64,000 bases of DNA from NCBI GenBank assembly GCA_030849945.1, contig JAVDKK010000002.1, forward strand, positions 186,001 through 250,000. The letters run 5' to 3'. The translations under genes were made by a program, and so were the position numbers. The notes beneath the pieces were generated by a model that was not told the DNA's origin, did not search any database, and was given only the letters and a program-made list of their open reading frames with translations. Below are positions 16,371 through 24,893 of the stretch, piece by piece; positions within the stretch are counted from its first letter, which is position 1; every line of letters begins with the position of its first letter. Source of the stretch: Schauerella fraxinea. GTDB taxonomy: Bacteria; Pseudomonadota; Gammaproteobacteria; Burkholderiales; Burkholderiaceae_B.

Positions 16371-17233
16371 CGCAGTCCACGCTCAAGCAACGTTTGTCGC
16401 AACCGGGCGCAGTGCTCGCACCCGGCATCTACGACGCGCTCTCCGCGTTGATCGCCGAGCAGGCAGGTTTCGAGGCGCTGTATTTATCCGGCGCCTCGAT
16501 TGCCTACACCAAGCTCGGCCGGTCGGACATCGGGCTCACCACATTCAGCGAAGTTGAAGAGACGCTCGCACGCATCACCGAACGCGTGGCCACGCCGGTG
16601 ATCGTCGATGCCGACACGGGCTTTGGCAATGCGCTCAATACGCAACGCACCGTGCGCGGTTTCGAGCGCGCCGGCGCCGCGATGATCCAGCTGGAAGATC
16701 AAACCTTCCCCAAGCGCTGCGGGCATTTGAGCGGCAAAGGCGTGGTGCCGGTCGCGGAGATGTGCGGCAAACTGCGCGCCGCTGTCGATGCGCGCCACAG
16801 TGCGGATACGCTGATCCTCGCGCGCACCGATGCGGTTGCGGTAGAAGGCCTGGATGCGGCGTTGGATCGCGCCGAAGCCTATCTGGAATGCGGGGTGGAC
16901 GCGCTGTTCGTCGAAGCGCTGCGCACGCCCGACCAGATGGACCGCGCCTGCGCGCGATTCGCCGATCGCATTCCGCTCCTGGCCAATATGGTCGAGGGCG
17001 GCCAGACGCCCATCGAAAGCGCTGACGAACTGACCCGGCGTGGATTCAAGATCGTAATCTTCCCCGGCGGCACGGCACGCGCCGCAGCGCACGCACTGCA
17101 AGGCTATTACGGCAGTTTGAAGCAGGCTGGAACGACCGCGCCGTGGCGCGATCGCATGCTCGACTTCGATCAGTTGAATGACGTGATCGGCACTCCCGCG
17201 TTGCTCGAGCAGGGTAAGCGGTACGATGCGTAA
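16367..17233 (+). CDS. isocitrate lyase/PEP mutase superfamily C-C lyase
   Basis: A 288-residue TIM-barrel lyase. Mg-binding acids DADTGFG (D81, D83) and QLEDQTFP (E110, D111) precede the loop KRCGH (116-120), whose cysteine is the acid/base of isocitrate, methylisocitrate and 2,3-dimethylmalate lyases. Oxaloacetate-decarboxylase-type relatives lack KRCGH. No citrate-synthase-like prpC is nearby, so a role cleaving an alkylmalate formed by the LeuCD-like enzyme to pyruvate plus a carboxylate is plausible. It is the last gene of the long operon. Confidence 0.88.
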   Translation: MTQSTLKQRLSQPGAVLAPGIYDALSALIAEQAGFEALYLSGASIAYTKLGRSDIGLTTFSEVEETLARITERVATPVIVDADTGFGNALNTQRTVRGFERAGAAMIQLEDQTFPKRCGHLSGKGVVPVAEMCGKLRAAVDARHSADTLILARTDAVAVEGLDAALDRAEAYLECGVDALFVEALRTPDQMDRACARFADRIPLLANMVEGGQTPIESADELTRRGFKIVIFPGGTARAAAHALQGYYGSLKQAGTTAPWRDRMLDFDQLNDVIGTPALLEQGKRYDA

Positions 17234-17280
17234 TCAACGGGCGCAATAGGCTCGCATTCATCCCCTGCCAAGGAGTTCGT

Positions 17281-17970
17281 ATGAACGTCGTGATGCTCGC
17301 CTATCCCCGCATGACTCAGCTGGATCTCACCGGACCCTTCGAAGTCCTGGCCAAGGTCAAGTCGCTCTCGCTGCATCTGGTCTGGAAGGACACCGCACCG
17401 GTGGTGGACTCGGGCGGGCTGGCCATCGTACCCAGTGCGACATTCGAATCTGCCCCTCAAGCTGACATTCTGTTCGTCCCCGGTGGGCCCGGCCAGTTGG
17501 AGCTGATGGAAGATGAACAAACGTTGGAATTCCTGCGGCGCCAAGCGGCCGGCGCGCAATATGTGACCTCGGTGTGCACTGGATCGTTGGTGTTGGCGGC
17601 GGCGGGATTGCTGACGGGCTACCGTGCAACCAGCCACTGGATGTCGCTCGAACAATTGGCCCACTTCGGTGTGGAGCCGGTGGCCGAGCGCGTGGTCTGG
17701 GACCGCAATCGCGTCACGGGTGCCGGTGTGACCTCGGGAATTGATTTCGGTCTGCAACTCGTGGCCGGCCTCTTTGGCGACGATGAGGCGCAGCGCGTGC
17801 AGTTGGGCATGGAATACGACCCTCAACCGCCGTTCGATTCAGGTTCCCCCAAAACCGCAACGCCGGAGCGCGTCGCCGCTGCACGGGAAGCGTCAAAAGT
17901 GTTTCAGGCGCAGCGTGAAGAGGTGGCCAAGCGTGCGGCTGCGCGGTTGGCGAAGCGGATGGTGCACTGA
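17281..17970 (+). CDS. DJ-1/PfpI family protein, isonitrile-hydratase-like
   Basis: A 229-residue glutamine-amidotransferase-fold protein. The nucleophile elbow SVCTGSLVLAAAGLLTG followed by ATSHW is the pattern of InhA (cyclohexyl isocyanide hydratase) and ThiJ-type proteins, and the N-terminus MLAYPRMTQLDLTGPFEVLA fits. A charged helical tail (about 195-229) extends beyond the usual domain. The AAGGAG-like RBS lies just before 17281. It is 47 bases after the lyase gene and may be co-transcribed; a convergent hairpin follows. Actual substrate unknown. Confidence 0.82.
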   Translation: MNVVMLAYPRMTQLDLTGPFEVLAKVKSLSLHLVWKDTAPVVDSGGLAIVPSATFESAPQADILFVPGGPGQLELMEDEQTLEFLRRQAAGAQYVTSVCTGSLVLAAAGLLTGYRATSHWMSLEQLAHFGVEPVAERVVWDRNRVTGAGVTSGIDFGLQLVAGLFGDDEAQRVQLGMEYDPQPPFDSGSPKTATPERVAAAREASKVFQAQREEVAKRAAARLAKRMVH

Positions 17971-18013
17971 GGCGAGTTAGCCGAATATCGCCTTCGCGAC
18001 ATATTGCCTTGGC

Positions 18014-18063
18014 AAAAAAATGCCCCCTGCGAAAGATCTTGTCGACTTTCTCAGGGGGCATTT
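18014..18063 (-). terminator. rho-independent terminator of tctBA (may act both ways)
   Basis: AAATGCCCCCTG (18018-18029) pairs perfectly with CAGGGGGCATTT (18052-18063). The stem is extended by GAAAG (18031-18035) with CTTTC (18046-18050), giving a loop of ten bases. Read on the minus strand the stem is followed by seven T (18014-18020 are A on plus), a classic intrinsic terminator just after tctA. On the plus strand the following U-run is only three bases. Confidence 0.9.
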
Positions 18064-18080
18064 AGCGCCTTTGACGCGGA

Positions 18081-19604
18081 TCAGACTGACTTCGCAGTCT
18101 CGACCACGGGCACTGTCGATCGTTGCCGCATACCGCTCCACAACCCCCACGCCAGCAGGACCGCCGTCAGAACGAGCAGCCACAAGCTGATCGGGCGTGA
18201 GATGAACGCATCGGTAACGCTGCCTCTCGAGAGCAACATGGCACGCCTGAAATTTTCTTCCAGCATCGGACCCAGCACGTAGCCGAGCAGCAGCGGCGCA
18301 GGTTCGAAGTGGAGCACCCGCAGCACGTAACCGGCGATGCCAAAAAGCAGAACGGCATAGACATCGAAGACGTTGTTGTTGACACCATATACGCCGATGC
18401 AGACGAACATGATGATCGCCGGGTAAAGCATGTGATACGGAATCGTCAACACACGAACCCACAGCCCGATCATCGGCACGTTCAGAATGACCAGGATGAT
18501 ATTGCCGATCCAGAAACTCATGATCAAGCCCCAGAACATCTCGGGCTGCTCGTTGAGCATGGCGGGTCCGGGTTGGATGCCATGGATCATCAGCGCACCG
18601 ATGATCAACGCCATCGTCACACTGCCGGGAATGCCAAGGGTCAGGGTCGGTATGAAGGATGCCATGTCCGATGCGCTGTTGGCCGTCTCCGGGGCCATGA
18701 TGCCTTCGATGGTGCCTTTGCCGAAACGCTCCGGCGTCTTCGAGACGCGTTTCTCAACCGCGTAGGCCATGAAGGCCGCCACAGTGGGCCCCACGCCGGG
18801 AAGCACGCCCAACCAGGCCCCAATGCCCGATCCACGGGCCATTCCGCCCCAGGAACGCTTGACCTCATCACGCGTGGGCAGCATGGACTTCATCGACACG
18901 TCCATCTTGCGATCGGCAGCCTTCACATGGTTGATGCTGGCGATGATCTCGGTGATGCCGAACAGGCCCATCGCCAGTGCGACGATGCCCACCCCATCCA
19001 TCAGTTCCGGAAATCCGAGCGTGAATCGGGCGGCGCCAGAATTGACGTCGGTACCGACCAATCCGAGCATCACACCACCCACGACCATGGTGATGCCTTT
19101 TATCGCTGAACCCGCCGATACGACAGAGGCCGCCACCAGGCCCAGCACCATCATCGCAAAATACTCGGCCGGGCCGAACTTGAACGCGATGTTGGCGATC
19201 GGCTCGGAGAAGAGCATCAGCATGATGATGCCCACGCTGGCGCCAACGAACGAGGCAAACGTGGTCATGAGCAGCGCAACACCGGCCCGACCCTGTTTGG
19301 CCATTGGAAACCCATCCAGGCACGTCACGGCATTGGCTGGCGTTCCGGGAAGGTTGAGCAGGATCGAGGCGGTCGATCCGCCATAGGTGCTGCCGTACCA
19401 GATGCCCGCCAGCATGATCACCGCGGCGGTAGGGTCCAGGTGGTAGGTGATCGGAAACAGTAGCGACATCGTCGCCAGTGTCCCGACACCCGGAATCACG
19501 CCGATCAGTGTGCCGAGCGTGACGCCAATAATGCACCACAGAAGATTATTCCAGGCGAGCGCGGTCGTCAGACCGATCAATACGTTGTCGAGTAAACCGT
19601 CCAT
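18081..19604 (-). CDS. tctA: tripartite tricarboxylate transporter permease, large subunit TctA
   Basis: A 507-residue membrane protein with about twelve hydrophobic spans. TctA landmarks are LIGVIPGVGTLATMSLLFPITYHLDPTAA (in part), GGSTASILLNLPGTPANAVTCLDG and the second repeat GVLPGVGPTVAAFMAYAVEK, the paired PGxG loops that form the sodium- and substrate-binding sites. It lies 12 bases after tctB in the same direction. The only TctA in the window, it might serve several of the Bug receptors found here. Confidence 0.93.
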   Translation of the reverse strand: MDGLLDNVLIGLTTALAWNNLLWCIIGVTLGTLIGVIPGVGTLATMSLLFPITYHLDPTAAVIMLAGIWYGSTYGGSTASILLNLPGTPANAVTCLDGFPMAKQGRAGVALLMTTFASFVGASVGIIMLMLFSEPIANIAFKFGPAEYFAMMVLGLVAASVVSAGSAIKGITMVVGGVMLGLVGTDVNSGAARFTLGFPELMDGVGIVALAMGLFGITEIIASINHVKAADRKMDVSMKSMLPTRDEVKRSWGGMARGSGIGAWLGVLPGVGPTVAAFMAYAVEKRVSKTPERFGKGTIEGIMAPETANSASDMASFIPTLTLGIPGSVTMALIIGALMIHGIQPGPAMLNEQPEMFWGLIMSFWIGNIILVILNVPMIGLWVRVLTIPYHMLYPAIIMFVCIGVYGVNNNVFDVYAVLLFGIAGYVLRVLHFEPAPLLLGYVLGPMLEENFRRAMLLSRGSVTDAFISRPISLWLLVLTAVLLAWGLWSGMRQRSTVPVVETAKSV

Positions 19605-19616
19605 TTTTATTATTCC

Positions 19617-20066
19617 CTACCAAGGCCAGGCGAAGGCGGGGACATATAGTCCCAGGCCCACCTTAAATATCAAGGTTGCTCCGACGGCAACTGTTGCGGC
19701 GAGAATCAGCGATCCCTTCCATGACATTTTGCGATCCGAGATACCGGCGAGTACCGTTTGCACGACGATCGCGGGTATCAATCCGAACGGAACAAGCATC
19801 AGTGCGAATGCCAATGTCGAGAGGCTGATCCAGATCAGTGGCCTGAACTCGATGACTGGCATGGGCCCCGCACGCATCAACGCCGGAATGATGATTACGA
19901 TCCCGCACAGAATCAGCAGGCCGCTTACGAGCGCGGGAAAGTAACCCGGCCCCATTCGGGAAAGCGTGCCGAGGGCGAATGCGGTCAGCGAGTGATACAT
20001 CGCACCGGCCCCAGCAACTACGATTAATCCGCCACCGATTAAGTCCCGGTAGTCGACTCGACGCAT
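19617..20066 (-). CDS. tctB: tripartite tricarboxylate transporter small membrane subunit TctB
   Basis: A 149-residue protein with four hydrophobic spans, typical of the poorly conserved TctB. The ATG at 20066 (MRRVDYRDLIGGG) is chosen because AAAGGGGA lies 8 bases upstream on the minus strand; a longer frame to 20150 has no RBS. LSRMGPGYFPALVSG after the first span is the usual TctB signature. It pairs with the downstream TctA to make the membrane part of a secondary, receptor-dependent carboxylate importer. Confidence 0.88.
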   Translation of the reverse strand: MRRVDYRDLIGGGLIVVAGAGAMYHSLTAFALGTLSRMGPGYFPALVSGLLILCGIVIIIPALMRAGPMPVIEFRPLIWISLSTLAFALMLVPFGLIPAIVVQTVLAGISDRKMSWKGSLILAATVAVGATLIFKVGLGLYVPAFAWPW

Positions 20067-20167
20067 AGCGTTGTCCCCTTTGTCGTTTTGAATACTGCTC
20101 CTCTTTAATGCATGGAGCTCGACCGGGATTATCGTCTTGGGGGGGTGCACTGCGTCAAGAACGTTCG

Positions 20168-20185
20168 CATTACCATTCGGTAATG
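20168..20185. promoter_or_regulatory. inverted repeat in the tctBA upstream region
   Basis: CATTACC (20168-20174) and GGTAATG (20179-20185) form a perfect 7-base inverted repeat with a 4-base spacer, about 100 bases upstream of tctB in an AT-rich stretch. No T-run follows on either strand, so an operator for tctBA is more likely than a terminator of the upstream sorAB genes. Confidence 0.5.
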
Positions 20186-20292
20186 TTCGAGTGGTTGATT
20201 ATTTTTCTTATTATCAGGGTCTAAGCTCGATCCTCGTGCGCACCACAGGTCGCGTCGGGCTCAGACGTGCGCAACGAGCGCGCGAGCGTTCG

Positions 20293-20667
20293 CTATTGAC
20301 CTGCGGATGCCCGCGCTACATACGTCGAGAGCGTCTTGATGTCTTGCTCAGACAACGTCGTGTATGCGGGCATTTGCCCAATCCCGTTGCGTATCGCCGT
20401 CTCGACCCGAGCGGCATCCGGCTTGATTTCATCCAGGGCCGGGCCGATGGCACCGGTCGACTGCGCGTCCGCCAAGGTGTGGCACAGCGCGCATGCTGGC
20501 ACGGCTTTGTGAAAGAGTTGACGGCCAGCATCCATCATTTCTGGTGTTGGCGGTTCCGCCAGCGTGCCGAAGCTTGAAATTGAAAGGGTGATCGCGACGG
20601 CGAGCCACGCACGCTTTCTCCGCTGCGCGCGATGCGCGGAAACTGTCCATCTGCTCAGGCTGAACAT
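20293..20667 (-). CDS. monohaem cytochrome c, SorB-like sulfite dehydrogenase subunit
   Basis: A 124-residue exported cytochrome. A basic N-terminus and hydrophobic signal (WLAVAITLSISSFGTLAE) precede CALCH (C59-x2-C62-H63), which binds haem covalently. A methionine in GIGQMPAYTTLS is the likely distal ligand. It begins 15 bases after the sulfite-oxidase-like gene. The pair matches SorAB sulfite:cytochrome c oxidoreductase, in which SorB takes electrons from the molybdenum subunit in the periplasm. Confidence 0.85.
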   Translation of the reverse strand: MFSLSRWTVSAHRAQRRKRAWLAVAITLSISSFGTLAEPPTPEMMDAGRQLFHKAVPACALCHTLADAQSTGAIGPALDEIKPDAARVETAIRNGIGQMPAYTTLSEQDIKTLSTYVARASAGQ

Positions 20668-20682
20668 AAGTCGTCGATCTCC

Positions 20683-21942
20683 TCAGGCAGGAACATTGAC
20701 GGTAAGCGCGTGGTCGCGCCAACTGGTGTTGATGTAGCCACCAGCGTTTTCAGGTCGATGTTCGGCTTGGACGTTGCCTTCGGTGTCCGTCGCCCGAGAC
20801 ATCAGCGCGTGCTCGCCAGCAGCCAATTCAACCGGAAGCGAAAATTGCCGCCACGCGTATCTGCCCATATCGGGGCCCACCAGTCGCGCCTGACGCCAAG
20901 TCGTACCGCCGTCGATCGACACCTCTACTTGCTTGATGCCATGCATCCCGCCGAATGCCACGCCTTCCACCACAGCCTTACCCGCCTTCATGGGTGCCGT
21001 TTTGCCATCGGGTGAGTTGATCCACGACTTCACGCCCATCTTCCACACGGACGGTTGATCCGGACTGCCTTTCTGGCCCTTGGGCGCCAATCGATAGCCG
21101 GTCTGTTGGATGGCGGCGGGGCTTTCTTTCTCGGTGAAGGCCAACCGCTTGATGTATTTAACGCTGTTGACACCCGTGTAGCCGGGGACGATCAAGCGTA
21201 GCGGCCCGCCATGAGCCAGTGAAATGGGTTTGCCGTTCATCTCCCACGCGAGTAGCGCATCCTGCATAGCCTCACTCGGCACTGAACGCTCGACCATGAC
21301 AGCATTGGGGTCGAGTCCTTCGGGCAATTTCTCCCCACCCGTGCCGGTCATGAAAGTCATTCCTTCGACGACACCCCCTTGGAGCGCCACGAGATCGCGC
21401 ACCGGAACGCCGCTCCAGATCACACAGCCTGCGGCACCCACCTGCCAGGGCGTGCCGCTGGGCTTGTCGGGGAAATAGCCTCGTCCATTGCCTGAACACT
21501 GCAACACCATGGCAACGCTTTCTACCCCGACGCGTTTCAGATCGGCGACGGTCATCGAGGCTGGCGTCTTCACGCCTGCAATCTCGATCACCCATCCGTC
21601 GCGGTCGTCGAGTATCGACGCGGCGGGCGGCGGCAAGTTGTTCCGCACGTACAAGCGATCGGAGGACGTGATGACGCTACTTCCCAAAGCCTGCCGTTTC
21701 GTTTCGATCGTGTTCGCACTGTGCACGATCATGCTTTCCGCATCTTTCCAATCCGCATAACCAGGAAGCGGCTTGGCACCACTCGCACTGGCGCCGGCCT
21801 TGCTCGAAGCCGCTGATGCCTCGGACGGCGCCGTGGCTGCGGTAGCCCCTCGCGTCATCCCGAAACTGGCAACAGCCAGGGCAGAGGTGCTCATCTTGAG
21901 CAGACGGCGTCTGCCGATACCGTTTGGAGCAAATGCATTCAT
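20683..21942 (-). CDS. sulfite oxidase-family molybdenum enzyme, SorA-like
   Basis: A 419-residue periplasmic enzyme. The Tat signal is RRRLLKMSTSALAVASFG. An Ala/Ser-rich spacer (about 33-57) precedes the Mo-cofactor domain, whose metal-binding cysteine is C149 in VLQCSGNGRGYF, and the C-terminal Mo-co dimerisation domain contains the W-R-Q-A region after SIDGGTTW. This is the SUOX/SorA architecture, oxidising sulfite to sulfate. GAGGAG precedes the ATG at 21942. The cytochrome partner is immediately downstream. No sox genes accompany it, so sulfite probably comes from organosulfur catabolism. Confidence 0.88.
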   Translation of the reverse strand: MNAFAPNGIGRRRLLKMSTSALAVASFGMTRGATAATAPSEASAASSKAGASASGAKPLPGYADWKDAESMIVHSANTIETKRQALGSSVITSSDRLYVRNNLPPPAASILDDRDGWVIEIAGVKTPASMTVADLKRVGVESVAMVLQCSGNGRGYFPDKPSGTPWQVGAAGCVIWSGVPVRDLVALQGGVVEGMTFMTGTGGEKLPEGLDPNAVMVERSVPSEAMQDALLAWEMNGKPISLAHGGPLRLIVPGYTGVNSVKYIKRLAFTEKESPAAIQQTGYRLAPKGQKGSPDQPSVWKMGVKSWINSPDGKTAPMKAGKAVVEGVAFGGMHGIKQVEVSIDGGTTWRQARLVGPDMGRYAWRQFSLPVELAAGEHALMSRATDTEGNVQAEHRPENAGGYINTSWRDHALTVNVPA

Positions 21943-22043
21943 CGATGTCTCCTCGTGCCGTCATCCTGCGATGCGGCGGTCGTTGTTATGTTCCGAACCG
22001 GGCATGATCGGTAGTGCATATTCCTTTAAGTGATATACACATG

Positions 22044-23672
22044 TCAATCATATATATGAATGTTGGCGCGGCTCGCGACGTCGTTGCGCCGCACGCACAT
22101 TAAGTCGTATGCATAGGCTGGAGGGATCGTCGTCCGTTCACAAAGTGCGGTAGCGATTCGTACGGCTTGCGCCTGTGCAAGGCGCGCATTGACGTCCATC
22201 GATAGTGTCCAGAAATACGTGCCGCAAGCCAGGCTGCCGAGCGCCGAGATACGCTCCAGCACAACATTTTCCGATGAGCGTAAGCAGCCAGTTTCGAAAT
22301 CGAGTGCGAACCCACCAAACGGATTCGGTTGTGCGTAGCCCGACGCGATCAAGTTGCATACCAAGGGATCTTTGGCGCATCCCACATCGAGTGAGAAACT
22401 GGTCGCATTGATCAGGTGATCGAATGACAACGTCGCAGCCGTGCCGCCGTTTTCCGCATCGTTCGCGCCGAACGTGATGTGAAAGGTTTTACTGGCGTCA
22501 TCGAACGTGCAATCGGAAAAATCGCCCTGAACTTCAAGTTGGCCGCGGTGCATAAGCGCCTGCAGCGTCAATGCATTACGCATTGGAAACGTCGCTCGGC
22601 GAGCCATCCAGAAGGAGCGCAGCGTTTGCTGAAAGTGCTGCTTTTCGCCATAAGGCAGCAGTTGCCAGATGAGGTCGATCGCAGGGTTGGTGGCGGCGGC
22701 CAACGCCTGCCAGGGCCTGGCGCCCGCTGAAGAACGCGCGACTTCGGCGTCAAGCTGCTCGCGAGCAGGGCCGATTCCCCCGGTGATATCCGCTAGATCG
22801 AGGACTGGATCGAGCAATGAAAGTTCTTTGAGCAACGCGCCTTTCACTTGGTCGAGAGTGAGCTGACCATTGGAAGACTGCGCCAGTTCTGCGAGCGCTT
22901 GTCGTGATGTGTGTCGTAGCGCCGCAGGCCGAAGATTATGGGGGCTCCTTACCGCTGGCAGCCGTCCATGGCGCGACATCGCCGTGATCTGACCCCGGTG
23001 TCCATTCGCGGCGAGCGCCACAATGGCGTCGACTGCGCTCAAGCTCGTGCCGACGATCCCCACACGGCTATGGCGCGGGATCGTCTCCAGAAGGTGCTGT
23101 ACGGGATAAGGACTATTCGAATAGCCGGGTTTGTTTTCCAGGTTGGGAAAGGCGCAGGACGGGAGGTTGCCGTTGCACAGCACAACGTAGGCCGATGCGT
23201 GACCGCCTAATGCTGAACTCAGTATCACAAGATCGTCACTGCCGATCGCAATACGGTCTACGCGGGCCTGCACATGAACGATCTCGATCTGACGTTTGCG
23301 TGCGGCCTCGCACGTTGCTTGGTAAAGGTCGCGCAGGTAATCGCCAAACAATGCGCGCGGCAGAAACGCTGCGGGGTCGATCGCGTCAACACCGTGACGC
23401 TTAAGCAGGTCCTCAGGCTGTGTGCGTAACCAGGCCACAAAGTGGCCCCGATCCGATTCTCGCGCCGACATGCCCTCGGCAGGAATATTCAGAAGGTTGG
23501 TGGACGCATCCGTCTGATAAGCCGCGCCGGGGCCGGGTTCGGCATTCGGCTCAAATACCAGTATTCGGAGAGGTGATCTTGAAAGGTGCGCGTAGGCTTC
23601 CAGGAATTGGTTGAGAAATGAAATGCCGACGGAGCCGCCGCCGACTAGCGCAAGATCGAAAGGGGGTGTCAT
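22044..23672 (-). CDS. FAD/NAD(P)-binding protein (NAD_binding_9 type)
   Basis: A 542-residue protein with an N-terminal dinucleotide fold FDLALVGGGSVGISFLNQFL and the segment EPGPGAAYQTDASTNLLNIPA, typical of the FAD-NAD(P)-binding family that includes HCN-like and lysine-monooxygenase-like proteins. A second nucleotide motif SRVGIVGTSLSAVDAI lies near residue 205. No cofactor-independent catalytic residue is obvious. It ends about 100 bases upstream of the sorA-like gene on the same strand. Function unknown; a redox or hydroxylation step is likely. Confidence 0.75.
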   Translation of the reverse strand: MTPPFDLALVGGGSVGISFLNQFLEAYAHLSRSPLRILVFEPNAEPGPGAAYQTDASTNLLNIPAEGMSARESDRGHFVAWLRTQPEDLLKRHGVDAIDPAAFLPRALFGDYLRDLYQATCEAARKRQIEIVHVQARVDRIAIGSDDLVILSSALGGHASAYVVLCNGNLPSCAFPNLENKPGYSNSPYPVQHLLETIPRHSRVGIVGTSLSAVDAIVALAANGHRGQITAMSRHGRLPAVRSPHNLRPAALRHTSRQALAELAQSSNGQLTLDQVKGALLKELSLLDPVLDLADITGGIGPAREQLDAEVARSSAGARPWQALAAATNPAIDLIWQLLPYGEKQHFQQTLRSFWMARRATFPMRNALTLQALMHRGQLEVQGDFSDCTFDDASKTFHITFGANDAENGGTAATLSFDHLINATSFSLDVGCAKDPLVCNLIASGYAQPNPFGGFALDFETGCLRSSENVVLERISALGSLACGTYFWTLSMDVNARLAQAQAVRIATALCERTTIPPAYAYDLMCVRRNDVASRANIHIYD

Positions 23673-23717
23673 TGTTCACCACGTAAACGAATACTTGTGA
23701 AGGTGGCACGTACCGTC

Positions 23718-24707
23718 TTAACGACTTGCGGCAATGGCCTGGCTGCTGTCGGACGACACGCGTACCACTTCCGCCCATTTTTTTATTTCCCCGTCGAGAA
23801 TGCGCCTGGTGTCGGCAGGCGTCGTCGCGATCGCATCGGCGCCGAGCTTCTGCGTGCCTTGTTGCACCGCGGGGAGGGCGGCTGCCTGGCGCATGCCCAT
23901 GGACAGCTTGTCGACGATCTCCTTGGCGGTTCCGGCCGGCGCCAGCAAGGCGTACGCTGTGGCCACATCGTAGTTCTTCACGCCCTGTTCCTGAAACGTC
24001 GCCAGCTCGGGAAGTGCAGTCGCACGCTTGGACGTCGTGACGCCCAACAATCGGATTTTGCCGGTGGCGACATGCGGCAACAGTGCCGGCAGGGTTTCGA
24101 TCACTGCGTCGATTTGGCCGCCCAGAAGATCGGTAATCGCCGGGCCGCTGCCGCGATAAGGCACGTGCAGCAGTTTGGTTTGTGTGGTGGCTTGAAACAG
24201 CTCCTCTGCCATGTGTTGCGAGGTGCCCGGGCCGGCGGAGCCGAATGACAACTTCGAAGGCTTCGACTTGGCCAGCGCGATGAACGATTGCACATCGGTT
24301 GCCGCAACGTTGGCATTCACGGCCAGCGCCATCGGCATGCTCGTTGCCATCGATACGCCTTCGAATGCCGTGGCGAAGTCGTAGCCAGGCTTATCCGGCA
24401 TCGCAGCGTGGATGGCATGACTACCTACCGCGCCCATCAGCAGCGTGTAGCCGTCCGGTGCCGCTTTGGCAACATAATCAGCACCGATCTCGCCACCCGC
24501 GCCTGCCCGATTCTCGACGACGACGGTGCCACCGATCGCATCACCCAGATGCTGGGCGTAAATGCGTGCCGCATTGTCTGTGGCACCGCCGGGCGGGAAG
24601 GGCACGACCATGCGGACGGGTTTCGCAGGCCATTGTTGGGCAGTGGCACCAGCGCTCATCATTGCGCCCAGCACACCCAATGCGGCAATTCGCAGCAGTT
24701 TTCTCAT
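23718..24707 (-). CDS. Bug/TctC family periplasmic receptor
   Basis: A 329-residue tripartite tricarboxylate receptor. The signal peptide is MRKLLRIAALGVLGAMMSAGATA. The ligand-site landmarks PFPPGGATDNAARI, VVVENRAGAGGEIG, AAPDGYTLLMG and VPYRGSGPAITDLLGGQ are all present. GAGGAG precedes the ATG at 24707; the reading frame stays open to 25481 but that extension is antisense to a real gene. It is divergent from the CaiB-type gene across an intergenic region rich in inverted repeats, suggesting joint control and a carboxylate substrate for that pathway. Confidence 0.9.
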   Translation of the reverse strand: MRKLLRIAALGVLGAMMSAGATAQQWPAKPVRMVVPFPPGGATDNAARIYAQHLGDAIGGTVVVENRAGAGGEIGADYVAKAAPDGYTLLMGAVGSHAIHAAMPDKPGYDFATAFEGVSMATSMPMALAVNANVAATDVQSFIALAKSKPSKLSFGSAGPGTSQHMAEELFQATTQTKLLHVPYRGSGPAITDLLGGQIDAVIETLPALLPHVATGKIRLLGVTTSKRATALPELATFQEQGVKNYDVATAYALLAPAGTAKEIVDKLSMGMRQAAALPAVQQGTQKLGADAIATTPADTRRILDGEIKKWAEVVRVSSDSSQAIAASR

Positions 24708-24779
24708 CGCAATCTCCTCGGTGTCGATCGCCGGATACCGATCGGGCGAAGACCCGTCGGACGGCTTTTTATAAATCCT

Positions 24780-24866
24780 AAGAAATGGGATATCAATTTC
24801 ATTTCTTGATTTACATAGCATTTCACACGGTGCTATGCTGGTCAACAGAAAAGACGTCTGACGTCT
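24780..24866. promoter_or_regulatory. divergent control region with three symmetric elements
   Basis: Between the Bug gene (minus) and the CaiB-type gene (plus) lie three elements. AAGAAATG (24780-24787) pairs with CATTTCTT (24800-24807). CATAGCA (24814-24820) pairs with TGCTATG (24831-24837). A tandem GACGTCT GACGTCT occupies 24853-24866, each copy containing the palindrome GACGTC. Such density of symmetry in 87 bases suggests two or more regulator sites serving both directions. Confidence 0.65.
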
Positions 24867-24893
24867 GAAAATTCGATCGGAGCACATCGCAAT

